7,080 nucleotides of DNA, from positions 1 through 7,080 of the forward strand of contig JAUVCP010000107.1 of assembly GCA_030590765.1 (NCBI GenBank). Reading direction: 5' to 3'. The notes under the pieces are model-generated. The model was not told the origin of the DNA. It was given only the letters and a program-made list of their open reading frames with translations, and made no database searches. This document shows positions 1 to 6,617 of the stretch, one piece after another. Within the stretch, counting starts at the first letter, position 1. The number at the start of each line of letters is the position of its first letter. The DNA is from Flavobacteriaceae bacterium (GTDB lineage: Bacteria; Bacteroidota; Bacteroidia; Flavobacteriales; Flavobacteriaceae). A program made the position numbers and the translations under genes.

Positions 1-356
1 TGGCATCAAGCACCAAGCCAAAACATCGGCATAAGGTAAAATGTAGTTATTTACTTTTTTAAGAAAAAATAAATAATTTTCTCGATTGTAAAATATATTT
101 TGTTTGTTATTTCCTTGGTTGTAGATATGATAAAGATATCCTTTTTCAAAAATTATTATATATGCTTTTAAATTTTAGTGCAACCAAATTTAAAAGGTTA
201 ACCAGTAAACTAATCAGAAGAATAGATTTAACCAAGAGTCATGGATTTGTTTGAAGTGACGGCTTAACTCTTTTTACAATAAATATTTGTCAAACCCTCA
301 CCATATGAAATGATATTCATCGGATGAATGGTTTGAACAATGGTGAGATATTCAGC
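1..356. other. Intergenic region with no complete gene; possible gene tail at the left edge
   Basis: No open frame of useful length is present on either strand. At the left edge two plus-strand frames run a few codons into stops (TAA at 32-34 and at 37-39), so the tail of a plus-strand gene may enter here, but the frame cannot be decided from so few codons. The middle is AT-rich with a short palindrome GGTTAACC at 196-203. AAGAGT (234-239) can pair with ACTCTT (267-272), which runs into a T-tract ending at 275. This could be a weak plus-strand terminator for a gene entering from the left, but the 27-nt loop makes it doubtful. The striking element is the pair of overlapping inverted repeats at 290-347, listed separately. 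I see no tRNA or known RNA family. Confidence 0.5.
290..347. repeat. Two crossing inverted repeats with an internal hairpin
   Basis: TCAAACC (290-296) is complementary to GGTTTGA (330-336), and CTCACCAT (297-304) is complementary to ATGGTGAG (340-347). The left arms are directly adjacent and the right arms lie 3 nt apart, so the two stems cross instead of nesting. Between them ATTCAT (315-320), CGG, ATGAAT (324-329) forms a third, perfect 6-bp hairpin that abuts the right arm of the first stem. ATATTCA occurs directly repeated at 313-319 and 348-354. The element starts about 10 nt beyond the stop codon of the minus-strand lipoprotein gene, so it would lie in that transcript's 3' UTR. No T-tract follows on either strand, so a standard terminator is not well supported. 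With no linker between the left arms, the two stems are more likely alternatives than a stable pseudoknot. Confidence 0.6.
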
Positions 357-1052
357 TTACTTTTCGGTTTCTTTGATCGTAACAATAAATTTATCCAATA
401 GAAGACCATATTTAGATTTTTTTACCTCTGGTGATAAACTATTATTTATAGTATCTAAAAATTTGACATTTGCATCAACCAATTCTGTTAATGCTACATA
501 AGGTGCTACTTCATGATCGGCATTATTAATAGCAAAGTTTACGGCGTATAAATATCTTCTTTTTATTATATTTTTACTCTTTTTAGTAACCAGATCCAAA
601 GAATCCTGGTTTCCTGATTTTCGTGCATCAAATTCTGCCTTGATCAGATCTAAACTCTGGTTGTTGAATTTTCCTTTTACTTCGTAGTACTGATCTAACA
701 GTTCTTGATTTTCAGATCCTTTGATAGTTGCTTTTAAAACAAATTTATCTAATCTGGTAGAAATATAAACCGTGTCTTTTTCACCAAAAAAAGCAATTTT
801 ATTGGCACCTTTTCCCAAAGTGAGATAATACATCTCAGGATAAGTTATTTCATCGGTTAAAATAAATTCATCGGTACCATTTACCTGAACAGAATCCACC
901 GAAACAACTAATGAATCTACTTGCTTTTGTAAATATAAGGTTCCTTTTTTCAGTCCTTTTATGTTTCCTTTTACAAACATGGTGTTTTCATTCTCACTAC
1001 TACAGGAAAATAACAAAAACAGACCTATAACAAAAAATAATACTTTTCTCAT
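357..1052 (-). CDS. DUF4369-type lipoprotein
   Basis: This 231-residue protein begins with a lipoprotein signal: MRK, a hydrophobic stretch and the lipobox LFSC with Cys17 as the lipidation site, followed by SSENEN. The mature protein is therefore probably membrane-anchored in the periplasm or at the outer membrane. Residues about 25-110 look like the DUF4369 domain of Bacteroidota: VKGNIKGLKKGTLYLQK, a repeated VDS pattern, and later GEKDTVYIST. This beta-rich domain is often fused to thioredoxin-like domains. Here no CxxC redox motif is present and the rest is a helical, charged segment (about 115-228), so it is the stand-alone form. Its role is unknown. It is on the same strand as DUF819 but 71 nt downstream, with its own promoter-like -7 element, so it is probably transcribed independently. 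The start is fixed by the signal peptide. Family assignment is from motif recall. Confidence 0.82.
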   Translation of the reverse strand: MRKVLFFVIGLFLLFSCSSENENTMFVKGNIKGLKKGTLYLQKQVDSLVVSVDSVQVNGTDEFILTDEITYPEMYYLTLGKGANKIAFFGEKDTVYISTRLDKFVLKATIKGSENQELLDQYYEVKGKFNNQSLDLIKAEFDARKSGNQDSLDLVTKKSKNIIKRRYLYAVNFAINNADHEVAPYVALTELVDANVKFLDTINNSLSPEVKKSKYGLLLDKFIVTIKETEK

Positions 1053-1077
1053 TTTAACTATTTATTCTAACAGGGCG

Positions 1078-1085
1078 CAAATATA
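1078..1085 (-). promoter_or_regulatory. Bacteroidota-type -7 promoter element for the lipoprotein gene
   Basis: Read on the minus strand this is TATATTTG, a full match to TAnnTTTG, followed by CGCCC and lying 25 nt before the lipoprotein ATG. That gives a short leader of roughly 20 nt. The -33 region has only T-rich sequence (TTTTA) and no clear TTG. A perfect 10-bp palindrome, TATGATCATA (1107-1116), sits about 20 nt upstream and could be an operator, though this is speculative. Confidence 0.5.
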
Positions 1086-1123
1086 TTAGAAAATTACTAA
1101 TAAAACTATGATCATAAAATGAA

Positions 1124-2440
1124 TTACGGAGATACGGCTACCATTTGCATCAATATGGTACATCCTATTGCAGCAATAGTTCCTACGGCATAACCAAAAA
1201 CTGCCAGTAAAACCCCAACTGTTGCCAGTGAAGGATGAAAAGCAGCAGCAACAATAGGTGCTGAGGCTGCCCCACCAACATTTGCCTGGCTGCCAATTGC
1301 CAGGAAGAAATAGGGTGCTCTTATAAGCTTCGCTACAAAAATTAACAGGAAAGCATGAATTGTCATCCAAACTGCACCAATAGCTACTAAACCAATATTA
1401 TCTAAGATCAATCTAAGATCCATTTTCATTCCTATAGATGCAACTAAAATATAAATAAATACAGATCCAATTTTACTGGCACCGGCTCCTTCATAATTCT
1501 TGGCTTTGGTAAATGATAAGGCTATTGCAATAATTGTAGAGAGACTGATCATCCAAAAGAAAGAAGAACTTAAAAAGGTGAAAATATTTCTTGTGGTTGG
1601 ATTTTCTATTCCGTTTACAAAATCAGTAAAAAAGGCACTTAAAAAACCTGCACCAAAATGCGCAAAACTAACCGTACCAAATGCGATAGCTACAATAACC
1701 ATATAATCTGTTAGCGTAGGAATTCGTTCTACTTTTTTTGCATAAGTAGATACTTTTTCTTTAAGATCATCAATGGCAGAAGTATCAGCCTTTAACCATT
1801 TATCAATTGCCTTTGATTTACCAACTCCTATCAAAATAATTGCCATCCAAATATTTGCAATCACAATATCAACAAATACCATTCCTCCGTAAAGCTTTTG
1901 ATTGTAACCATAAATTTCGAGCATAGCAGTTTGGTTTGCTCCTCCTCCAATCCAGCTCCCTGCCAAAGTTGCCAAACCTCTCCAAACAGCATCTGGTCCT
2001 GCTCCACCAACTGTTTCGGGTGAAACCATTGAAATTAATAATATAGCTATAGGTCCTCCAATAACAATACCTATCGTACCCGTAAAAAACATAGCCAAAG
2101 CTTTCCATCCCAGATTAAAAACAGCCTTAATATCAATACTAAGTGTCATTAAAACCAACGCAGCCGGAAGCAAATATCGACTTGACATATAATATAAACT
2201 GGAAGAATGCTCAACAATCTCACCAGAGTCATTCGTGGTAGTCCAATCAGGGGCTATTAGCCCTAATGTTGTAAATAAAGCAGGTAACATATAAGCCATA
2301 AACAAGCCAGGAACAATACCGTAAAACTTAGGCCAAAATCCTTTTTTTATAGATGACGTATAAAAAATAAACCCTAAAGCAAGCATTAATAGTCCGTAAA
2401 CAATAGTATCATTTGTAAATAGTGGTGGTTGACTCTCCAT
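1124..2440 (-). CDS. DUF819 (YjcL-like) family membrane transporter
   Basis: This 438-residue, very hydrophobic protein has roughly ten or more membrane segments (for example about 12-29, 42-63, 88-101, 112-138, 184-206, 243-258, 288-309, 325-339, 349-371 and 404-434). I recognise DUF819 by its paired glycine-rich signatures: GSWIGGGANQTAM (161-173) in the first half and GSQANVGGAASAP (383-395) in the second. These sit at corresponding places, as in inverted-repeat secondary transporters with broken helices. A cytoplasmic-looking charged linker (about 207-240) separates the halves. DUF819 is grouped, as I recall, with the cation/proton antiporter and anion transporter fold; substrates are not established. 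The length is normal and the ATG at 2440 gives a short N-terminal tail before the first helix. It follows the sugar kinase by 92 nt on the same strand with no clear promoter between them, so co-transcription and a role in sugar or muropeptide uptake are plausible but inferred. Confidence 0.88.
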   Translation of the reverse strand: MESQPPLFTNDTIVYGLLMLALGFIFYTSSIKKGFWPKFYGIVPGLFMAYMLPALFTTLGLIAPDWTTTNDSGEIVEHSSSLYYMSSRYLLPAALVLMTLSIDIKAVFNLGWKALAMFFTGTIGIVIGGPIAILLISMVSPETVGGAGPDAVWRGLATLAGSWIGGGANQTAMLEIYGYNQKLYGGMVFVDIVIANIWMAIILIGVGKSKAIDKWLKADTSAIDDLKEKVSTYAKKVERIPTLTDYMVIVAIAFGTVSFAHFGAGFLSAFFTDFVNGIENPTTRNIFTFLSSSFFWMISLSTIIAIALSFTKAKNYEGAGASKIGSVFIYILVASIGMKMDLRLILDNIGLVAIGAVWMTIHAFLLIFVAKLIRAPYFFLAIGSQANVGGAASAPIVAAAFHPSLATVGVLLAVFGYAVGTIAAIGCTILMQMVAVSP

Positions 2441-2532
2441 TTGAATTTATTTTTTCGCTAATGTAACAAAAATTATTCCCTCAAACTTCATCCTTGAGTT
2501 TTAATAATTTAATCATTAGACATTATATTCTG

Positions 2533-3579
2533 TTAGTTTAATTTATCAAAAATTATACGCTGCATCGCTTCTTGCTTATCTATGGAAAGTTGGGCGAATT
2601 GAAACAAACTAAAACATCTGTCTAGGTTTTGTGTTTCATAAGCTACTTTATAATATCTGTTATTCTCCAAATAATCCGTTAAAGCTCTTATTCCATGTAA
2701 AAAAGGCAATAATACAGCACCTCTTGGCAGCATTATTTTCTCTTCTTCATTCAATAAATTCTTTTCAGTTGATAAACCTTCCACAAATGCTTCAAATAAT
2801 TCCAGGTTGAAATTGATCTTATCCAGATCTTTTTCATCTTCCGGAGCTGAATTTACTATGGTTCTTACCGCATCACCAAAATCATACATAAAAACTCCCT
2901 TCATAATAGTATCTAAATCAATAAGACACAGTGCCTTATCATCTTCTGAAAAAAGAATGTTATTTAATTTGGTATCATTATGACATACTCTTGAAGGTAA
3001 TTTAGAATGGTCAATATCTGTCAAAAAAGAAATATTCGCTTTAACAAAAACTATCGCTTTTTTTGCAGTTTCAATTTTATCAGCATCTGCATTTTTTAAA
3101 GCATTTTTAAACTGATCATATCTTAAATGAATATCATGAAATCTTGGCAAAGTATCCTGCAATTGATTGACATCTAAATTTTTAGTTAAATTATGAAACT
3201 GAGCTATGATCCTTCCTGCTTCAAAAGCTATTTTGGGATTATCGGTGGTGTTATAAACAACACTGTCTTTGATAAATGTCATCAATCTCCATATTTCACC
3301 TTCACTTGATGAATAAAATGAATCTCCTTTTTTTGTTTGACACAGTTCTACCTCGCTATAAGTATCACTTTTTAATATGGGTAAAACCAAATCTAAATTG
3401 CGAATTAATTCCTTATAATTTGAAAATACACTGATATTGATACGCTGGAAAATATAGGTTGGCTCTGCGTCTTGCTTTACCAGATAAGTATCATTGATCA
3501 ATCCGTTAGATATAATTTCAAAGCTGTATTCCTTTTCAGGAATTTGAAATTCTTGCAATAGGTTTGCTAAATTTTCCAT
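2533..3579 (-). CDS. NahK-like N-acetylhexosamine 1-kinase (APH-fold phosphotransferase)
   Basis: This 348-residue cytoplasmic kinase has the aminoglycoside phosphotransferase/choline kinase fold. The catalytic loop is CHNDTKLNNILF (199-210) with Asp202 as the likely base, and the metal-binding motif is LIDLDTIMKG (219-228), equivalent to DFG. Other family marks are NGLINDTYLV (25-34, nucleotide loop), FQRIN (44-48), YDFGDAVRT (232-240) and GIRALTDYLENNRYY (296-310). The HNDTKLNN/IDLDT pair and the TDYL segment resemble bifidobacterial NahK (LnpB), which phosphorylates GlcNAc or GalNAc at C1. Antibiotic resistance is unlikely. Its start overlaps the end of the nucleotidyltransferase gene by 13 nt and there is no Shine-Dalgarno sequence, so translation is probably coupled. 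The expected reaction is HexNAc + ATP to HexNAc-1-phosphate, used by the neighbouring enzyme. The exact sugar (GlcNAc, GalNAc, MurNAc or another) cannot be read from sequence. Confidence 0.85.
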   Translation of the reverse strand: MENLANLLQEFQIPEKEYSFEIISNGLINDTYLVKQDAEPTYIFQRINISVFSNYKELIRNLDLVLPILKSDTYSEVELCQTKKGDSFYSSSEGEIWRLMTFIKDSVVYNTTDNPKIAFEAGRIIAQFHNLTKNLDVNQLQDTLPRFHDIHLRYDQFKNALKNADADKIETAKKAIVFVKANISFLTDIDHSKLPSRVCHNDTKLNNILFSEDDKALCLIDLDTIMKGVFMYDFGDAVRTIVNSAPEDEKDLDKINFNLELFEAFVEGLSTEKNLLNEEEKIMLPRGAVLLPFLHGIRALTDYLENNRYYKVAYETQNLDRCFSLFQFAQLSIDKQEAMQRIIFDKLN

Positions 3580-4460
3580 AGTGGTGTTGGATATTGTTTA
3601 TCATCTGTCATTTGTTGCAATATTTTTAAAGCCATCTCTTTATCTGCTGCATGGGTCACTCCAAACCAGATAGAATTGGCTGTGGTAAGTTTTACCTGAA
3701 TTAAATTACTTTCGATCATTTTTTGAATTGCCAACGGAATATATAATTCTCCTTTTGCAACTAATTGCTCATCTTTTAAAAATGCGGTAAACTGTTTTTC
3801 AATTTCCTCAAAGAAGGAAGGATAACAAATCCAAAAATTCATAGAAGTAGGCTCCTCTCCTGTTAAATTTATATTTGCATTAAAATCAATGATAGAACCA
3901 TCTTTATTTTTACCAATTTCAAGAAGCTCGCTAATTTTTAATAATTGATCATTTTCTGCCTCACAAATTCCTCTTGAAACTGTCCCATGATCTGATAATG
4001 TATCGTTTAAATAATAAGATACCAAACCGTACTGATCTTCAGATATATTGTTTTGAAGAAATTCAGCTGCTTTTTCAAATGCTCCTTTTCCATAAAAATC
4101 ATCTGCATTCAATACGGCAAAACCATTTTTTATATGATTTCTGGCTGACCAAACTGCATGTGCTGTCCCCCAGGGTTTAAGTCTTTCAAGCTTTTGATCT
4201 ATTCCTGCTGGCAAATCTTCCAACACTTGCTCAATCACATCTATCTTGATATTTTTTGGAAGTCGTTTTTGCAAATAGGAACTGATCTCAGTAACAAATT
4301 CTCTTTTTGTAATCACCACAATATGATCAAAGCCACTTTCTATTGCATCAAAAATACTGTATTCAAAAAGAAATTCCTTTTCCGGACCAAGATTATCAAA
4401 TTGTTTTAATGCTCCATACCTACTACCATTTCCGGCAGCCATTATCAATAATGTTTTCAT
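3567..4460 (-). CDS. Sugar-1-phosphate nucleotidyltransferase (NTP_transferase family)
   Basis: With the ATG at 4460 this is a 297-residue enzyme of the nucleotidyltransferase superfamily that joins a sugar 1-phosphate to an NTP with release of pyrophosphate. The N-terminal nucleotide-binding signature is IMAAGNGSRYGALKQF (6-21). Further marks are KPWGTAHAVW (95-104), the metal and sugar site LNADDFYG (117-124), GELYIP (237-242) and WFGVTHAADK (265-274). An in-frame TTG at 4484 would add eight residues (MDLKIKID), but the ATG places the signature at the usual distance from the N-terminus, so I prefer it. There is no left-handed beta-helix acetyltransferase domain, so this is not a GlmU. Overlap with the kinase gene suggests it makes an NDP-sugar, probably UDP-HexNAc, from the kinase product. 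That parallels AmgK-MurU logic, but neither enzyme has the AmgK or MurU signature sequences I would expect. Nucleotide and sugar specificity are unproven. Confidence 0.85.
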   Translation of the reverse strand: MKTLLIMAAGNGSRYGALKQFDNLGPEKEFLFEYSIFDAIESGFDHIVVITKREFVTEISSYLQKRLPKNIKIDVIEQVLEDLPAGIDQKLERLKPWGTAHAVWSARNHIKNGFAVLNADDFYGKGAFEKAAEFLQNNISEDQYGLVSYYLNDTLSDHGTVSRGICEAENDQLLKISELLEIGKNKDGSIIDFNANINLTGEEPTSMNFWICYPSFFEEIEKQFTAFLKDEQLVAKGELYIPLAIQKMIESNLIQVKLTTANSIWFGVTHAADKEMALKILQQMTDDKQYPTPLWKI

Positions 4461-4474
4461 ATCTATTTTTATTT

Positions 4475-4717
4475 TTAAATCCAAATTATTGCCCTAAAAA
4501 AACTGTATTGGTAAACAGCAATTTTCCAAAAACTCATAAAAAGAGGATCATCAACTAAATAAACCATAGTCCCTTTACCTTTATTTTCAATACCATAAAC
4601 CAATGATTCCCTTACAGAACCAATTGCATTATTTCCTGCAAATCCATTAATCAAAATTGAAGCATCTTTTACCATGTTACATTGGTATCTTTTTTCAAAT
4701 AGGAATATCTGAACCAA
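4475..4717 (-). pseudogene. Probable remnant: C-terminal tail of an M14-like zinc carboxypeptidase
   Basis: This orphan frame encodes about 80 residues with no good start: the first candidate codon (4717) is TTG, an ATG lies at 4675, and the frame is closed upstream by a stop at 4748-4750. The segment AIGSVRESLVYGIENKGKG (residues 31-49) followed by TMVYLVDDPLFMSFW (50-64) resembles the GKGrvvyfaDdPlFRgFW block near the end of many Bacteroidota M14 zinc carboxypeptidases, where a few more residues (ending like NAiFf) finish the protein. Here the end is SFFRAIIWI, so the tail keeps its natural length and stop. The catalytic zinc-binding domain is absent. I infer that an internal deletion removed the gene body, leaving the tail between a promoter and the nucleotidyltransferase gene. 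It could instead be a real small protein. The family match is from memory. Confidence 0.55.
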
Positions 4718-4768
4718 TCGAAAATATGTATAATAAAGATAAGATAATCAGAGATAAATTATTTTTCA

Positions 4769-4776
4769 TATTTTTG
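4769..4776 (+). promoter_or_regulatory. Possible -7 element for the DUF4421 gene
   Basis: TATTTTTG matches TAnnTTTG about 96 nt before the ATG at 4873. No TTG occurs at the expected 17-23 nt upstream, so this is only a half promoter. It lies back to back with the minus-strand promoter at 4790-4822, and the short spacing would let the two compete for RNA polymerase if both are used. Confidence 0.3.
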
Positions 4777-4789
4777 GAATAAATCTTGC

Positions 4790-4822
4790 CAAATATAAAA
4801 AATAAAAGTACTATTATCGCAA
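4790..4822 (-). promoter_or_regulatory. Bacteroidota-type promoter for the minus-strand sugar operon
   Basis: Read on the minus strand, TTG (4822-4820, within TTTTG) is followed after 22 nt by TATATTTG (4797-4790). Both boxes match the Bacteroidota consensus and the gap is within the 17-23 nt range. Transcription would begin near 4784, some 320 nt before the nucleotidyltransferase ATG, and would first read through the carboxypeptidase-like remnant. The long leader fits a promoter that originally served the lost upstream gene. I see no better promoter nearer to 4460. Confidence 0.5.
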
Positions 4823-4872
4823 AATAAGACTTATGATTATTGATAAATTAATAATAAAAATATTCTTAAACA

Positions 4873-5874
4873 ATGTTTAAAAAGTTCTCACTGCTTATTA
4901 TTTTTTTATCCATTTATTCCTTTGCTCAAGACTCTATAGAAAATTATGATTTTGGGTATATAGAAACAATGCAAAACAAGTTGAATATCAAATTTGAATT
5001 GGATAATGATGTGCAATCCTTTCGATTTGACAATGAAATTATAAGTTATACAGTAAAGCCAAATACCGGATTAAGAACTTCTATTTCAGCAAATTATCAA
5101 TTCTTAACCCTACGAGTTGGATACTCACCTAAGTTTTTAGAAAGTCATGATTCTGGTCTTAGAGGAAATACGAATATATTCAAATTAAATCTATCCATAT
5201 TTGTCAAAAACTGGATGCAAACATTTGAATTCAATTCTACCAAAGGGTATTATATTGATGATTATGAAGACACAAGTCAACCAATTAATTTAATGAATGA
5301 TGTTATTACTATAGTACCTCATTTAGGAACCAAAACATTTACAGCTACTACCAGTTATAAATTCAATGATGATTTTTCATTCAAGGCCATCTACAACCAA
5401 TATGAAATTCAAAGAAAAAGTGCAGGTAGTTTTATACCAAGTTTTACCTACACCTATTTTGCTTTATCTGATAAAACAAGTCCACAAGATTTAAAAATAT
5501 CAGGAGTAATTTTAAATGCTAGCTATTTTTACACCTTTGTGATCAATAAAAAATGGTATTCAAGTTTAGGACTATCTCCTGGTTTAGGAATGGAGTTTAA
5601 CAAACTTCAAACCATGACTGAAGAAGGATTGATTAAAACCAATAATAGTGAATTTGTTTTCAACATTAACTCACTTATAGGTATAGGTTATAATTCCAGA
5701 TCTTTTTTTGGAGGATTATCTCTTAAAGGAATCGCGACGACCCGGGAAGATAACTCGGTCATCAAATTCAATACACAAAGAAGTAGTTTTGTACTTTTTG
5801 TTGGATATAGATTTAAATCTCCAAAATTCTTAAAAAATAGTTTTGACTGGATAGAAGATCAAAATCCGTTCTAA
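4873..5874 (+). CDS. DUF4421-type outer-membrane beta-barrel protein
   Basis: This 333-residue protein starts with a Sec signal peptide (MFKKF, hydrophobic core, probable cleavage after SFA at residue 18 before QDS). The rest alternates hydrophobic and polar residues in many short strands and ends with an aromatic-rich strand, SSFVLFVGYRF (304-314), plus a short tail, typical of an outer-membrane barrel. I assign DUF4421 on the early YIETMQNKLNIKFELD block (29-44), VKPNTGLRTSISANYQFL (61-78), KGYYIDD (124-130), RKSAGSFIPSFTYTYF (181-196) and ASYFYTFVINKKWY (216-229), a pattern I recall from flavobacterial members. The molecular role is unknown. It is transcribed away from the sugar operon and is probably monocistronic. 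Its TAA overlaps the stop of the convergent ribbon-helix-helix gene. A short GC-richer patch (about 5732-5757) is not otherwise remarkable. Confidence 0.85.
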   Translation: MFKKFSLLIIFLSIYSFAQDSIENYDFGYIETMQNKLNIKFELDNDVQSFRFDNEIISYTVKPNTGLRTSISANYQFLTLRVGYSPKFLESHDSGLRGNTNIFKLNLSIFVKNWMQTFEFNSTKGYYIDDYEDTSQPINLMNDVITIVPHLGTKTFTATTSYKFNDDFSFKAIYNQYEIQRKSAGSFIPSFTYTYFALSDKTSPQDLKISGVILNASYFYTFVINKKWYSSLGLSPGLGMEFNKLQTMTEEGLIKTNNSEFVFNINSLIGIGYNSRSFFGGLSLKGIATTREDNSVIKFNTQRSSFVLFVGYRFKSPKFLKNSFDWIEDQNPF

Positions 5875-6053
5875 TTATCAGTATCTTTAGATTTCTCTTC
5901 TTTATTAGGTATTCGATGAGCATCTTTAAGACATTTATTTAACATCCATTCCAACTGCCCATTAGTAGACCTAAACTCATCTGCTGCCCATTTTTCTACA
6001 GCCTTAAGTAAATCTTCATTTATCCTTAATGCAAATGCCTTTTTCTTTGCCAT
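5871..6053 (-). CDS. Ribbon-helix-helix (Arc-type) DNA-binding protein
   Basis: This 60-residue protein has the layout of a ribbon-helix-helix dimeric DNA-binding domain: a basic N-terminus and beta strand (KKKAFALRI, 3-11), helix 1 (NEDLLKAVEKWAADEF, 12-27), a short turn (RST) and helix 2 (NGQLEWMLNKCLKDA, 31-45), followed by a charged, probably disordered tail. Alternating residues of the strand (Lys, Phe, Leu, Arg) would contact the DNA major groove. It is the last gene of the minus-strand cluster and begins 6 nt after the stop of the PH-like membrane protein gene, so it is co-transcribed and may autoregulate the operon. No ParE- or RelE-like toxin is next to it, so antitoxin status is not supported. 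Closely similar small proteins are common in Bacteroidota and, as I recall, are often annotated as Arc family. The target is unknown. Confidence 0.85.
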   Translation of the reverse strand: MAKKKAFALRINEDLLKAVEKWAADEFRSTNGQLEWMLNKCLKDAHRIPNKEEKSKDTDN

Positions 6054-6059
6054 TTTATA

Positions 6060-6605
6060 CTAATAATTATCCAAAGTTTTAGTATTATCAATTTTATGGA
6101 TATAATTTTTAATAACCATTTCTGCCTTTTTAGGATCCTGGGTACCGATCAATAATTTTCCCTCATCCTTAAATATCAATTGAATTCCCATATCACCTTT
6201 AACATTATATGCCATTCCTCTTTTTCTGAAATCCCAAAAACCTTTTCTTTGAACACCTCTAATTCCCCAGCCACCATATTCTGAAATAGGTGAATATTTA
6301 CGAACATAGCATTTCGACAATTCAGACCATTCAATAATTCTTGATTTTAAATGAATAGGACTAAACTGATAGGAAATTCCATTTTCATCTATTTTAGTTT
6401 TCAAACGGAGAGAAAATATTAAAAGAAATACAATAAGAAACAAACTTCCACTTAATACCATAGATATTAACTGTTTGTTATTTATAATATCTCCGGTATC
6501 CTGATATTCTTTGACAAAACTATAAATAAGGATAGCAGTAACAACTACAACAAGTATGATCAACCACCATTGGTTGAACCTTTGTGTTTCTTTAAATACT
6601 TTCAT
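6060..6605 (-). CDS. Two-helix membrane protein with a PH-like domain, function unknown
   Basis: This 181-residue protein has two transmembrane helices near the N-terminus (about 13-30 and 46-66) joined by a short polar loop (KEYQDTGDIINNKQ). The C-terminal soluble part resembles a bacterial pleckstrin-homology-like domain of the sort found in small membrane proteins: strands LKTKIDENGISYQFSPI (68-84), IIEWSELSKCYVRKY (90-104), a glycine-rich YGGWGIRG (110-117), then MAYNVKGDMGIQLIF (131-145), KLLIGTQDPKKAE (150-162) and a final helix. The GIQLIF...LLIGTQ-P pattern is the clearest family mark. The soluble domain probably faces the cytoplasm, given the basic segments. It begins 12 nt after the DUF4177 gene's stop and ends 6 nt before the RHH gene, so all three probably form one operon. 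I do not know its function. Confidence 0.72.
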   Translation of the reverse strand: MKVFKETQRFNQWWLIILVVVVTAILIYSFVKEYQDTGDIINNKQLISMVLSGSLFLIVFLLIFSLRLKTKIDENGISYQFSPIHLKSRIIEWSELSKCYVRKYSPISEYGGWGIRGVQRKGFWDFRKRGMAYNVKGDMGIQLIFKDEGKLLIGTQDPKKAEMVIKNYIHKIDNTKTLDNY

Positions 6606-6617
6606 TTATGACTTTAA

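Noticed and set aside
1500..1706. Short plus-strand frame inside the DUF819 gene
   Set aside because: It lies entirely antisense to a well-supported gene and shows no protein-like features of its own.
2465..2510. Possible terminator hairpin between the kinase and DUF819 genes (CTCAA ... TTGAG)
   Set aside because: The stem is only about 5 bp with a long loop and no clean T-tract on the minus strand, so it does not support separation of the two genes.
2533..3579. Aminoglycoside resistance phosphotransferase
   Set aside because: The catalytic and metal motifs (HNDTKLNN, IDLDT) and the TDYL segment fit the NahK-like sugar kinase branch, and the gene overlaps a sugar nucleotidyltransferase.
4460..4484. 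TTG start for the nucleotidyltransferase giving a longer protein
   Set aside because: The ATG at 4460 puts the AAGNGSRYG signature at the standard distance from the N-terminus; the extra eight residues (DLKIKID region) look like untranslated A-rich leader.
5728..5762. GC-rich patch with CCCGGG inside the DUF4421 gene as a sign of transferred DNA
   Set aside because: It is about 30 nt, in frame, and the barrel sequence reads through it normally.
5871..6053. RHH protein as an antitoxin of a toxin-antitoxin pair
   Set aside because: Its neighbour is a two-helix membrane protein with a PH-like domain, not a recognisable toxin, and the opposite flank is an outer-membrane protein gene.
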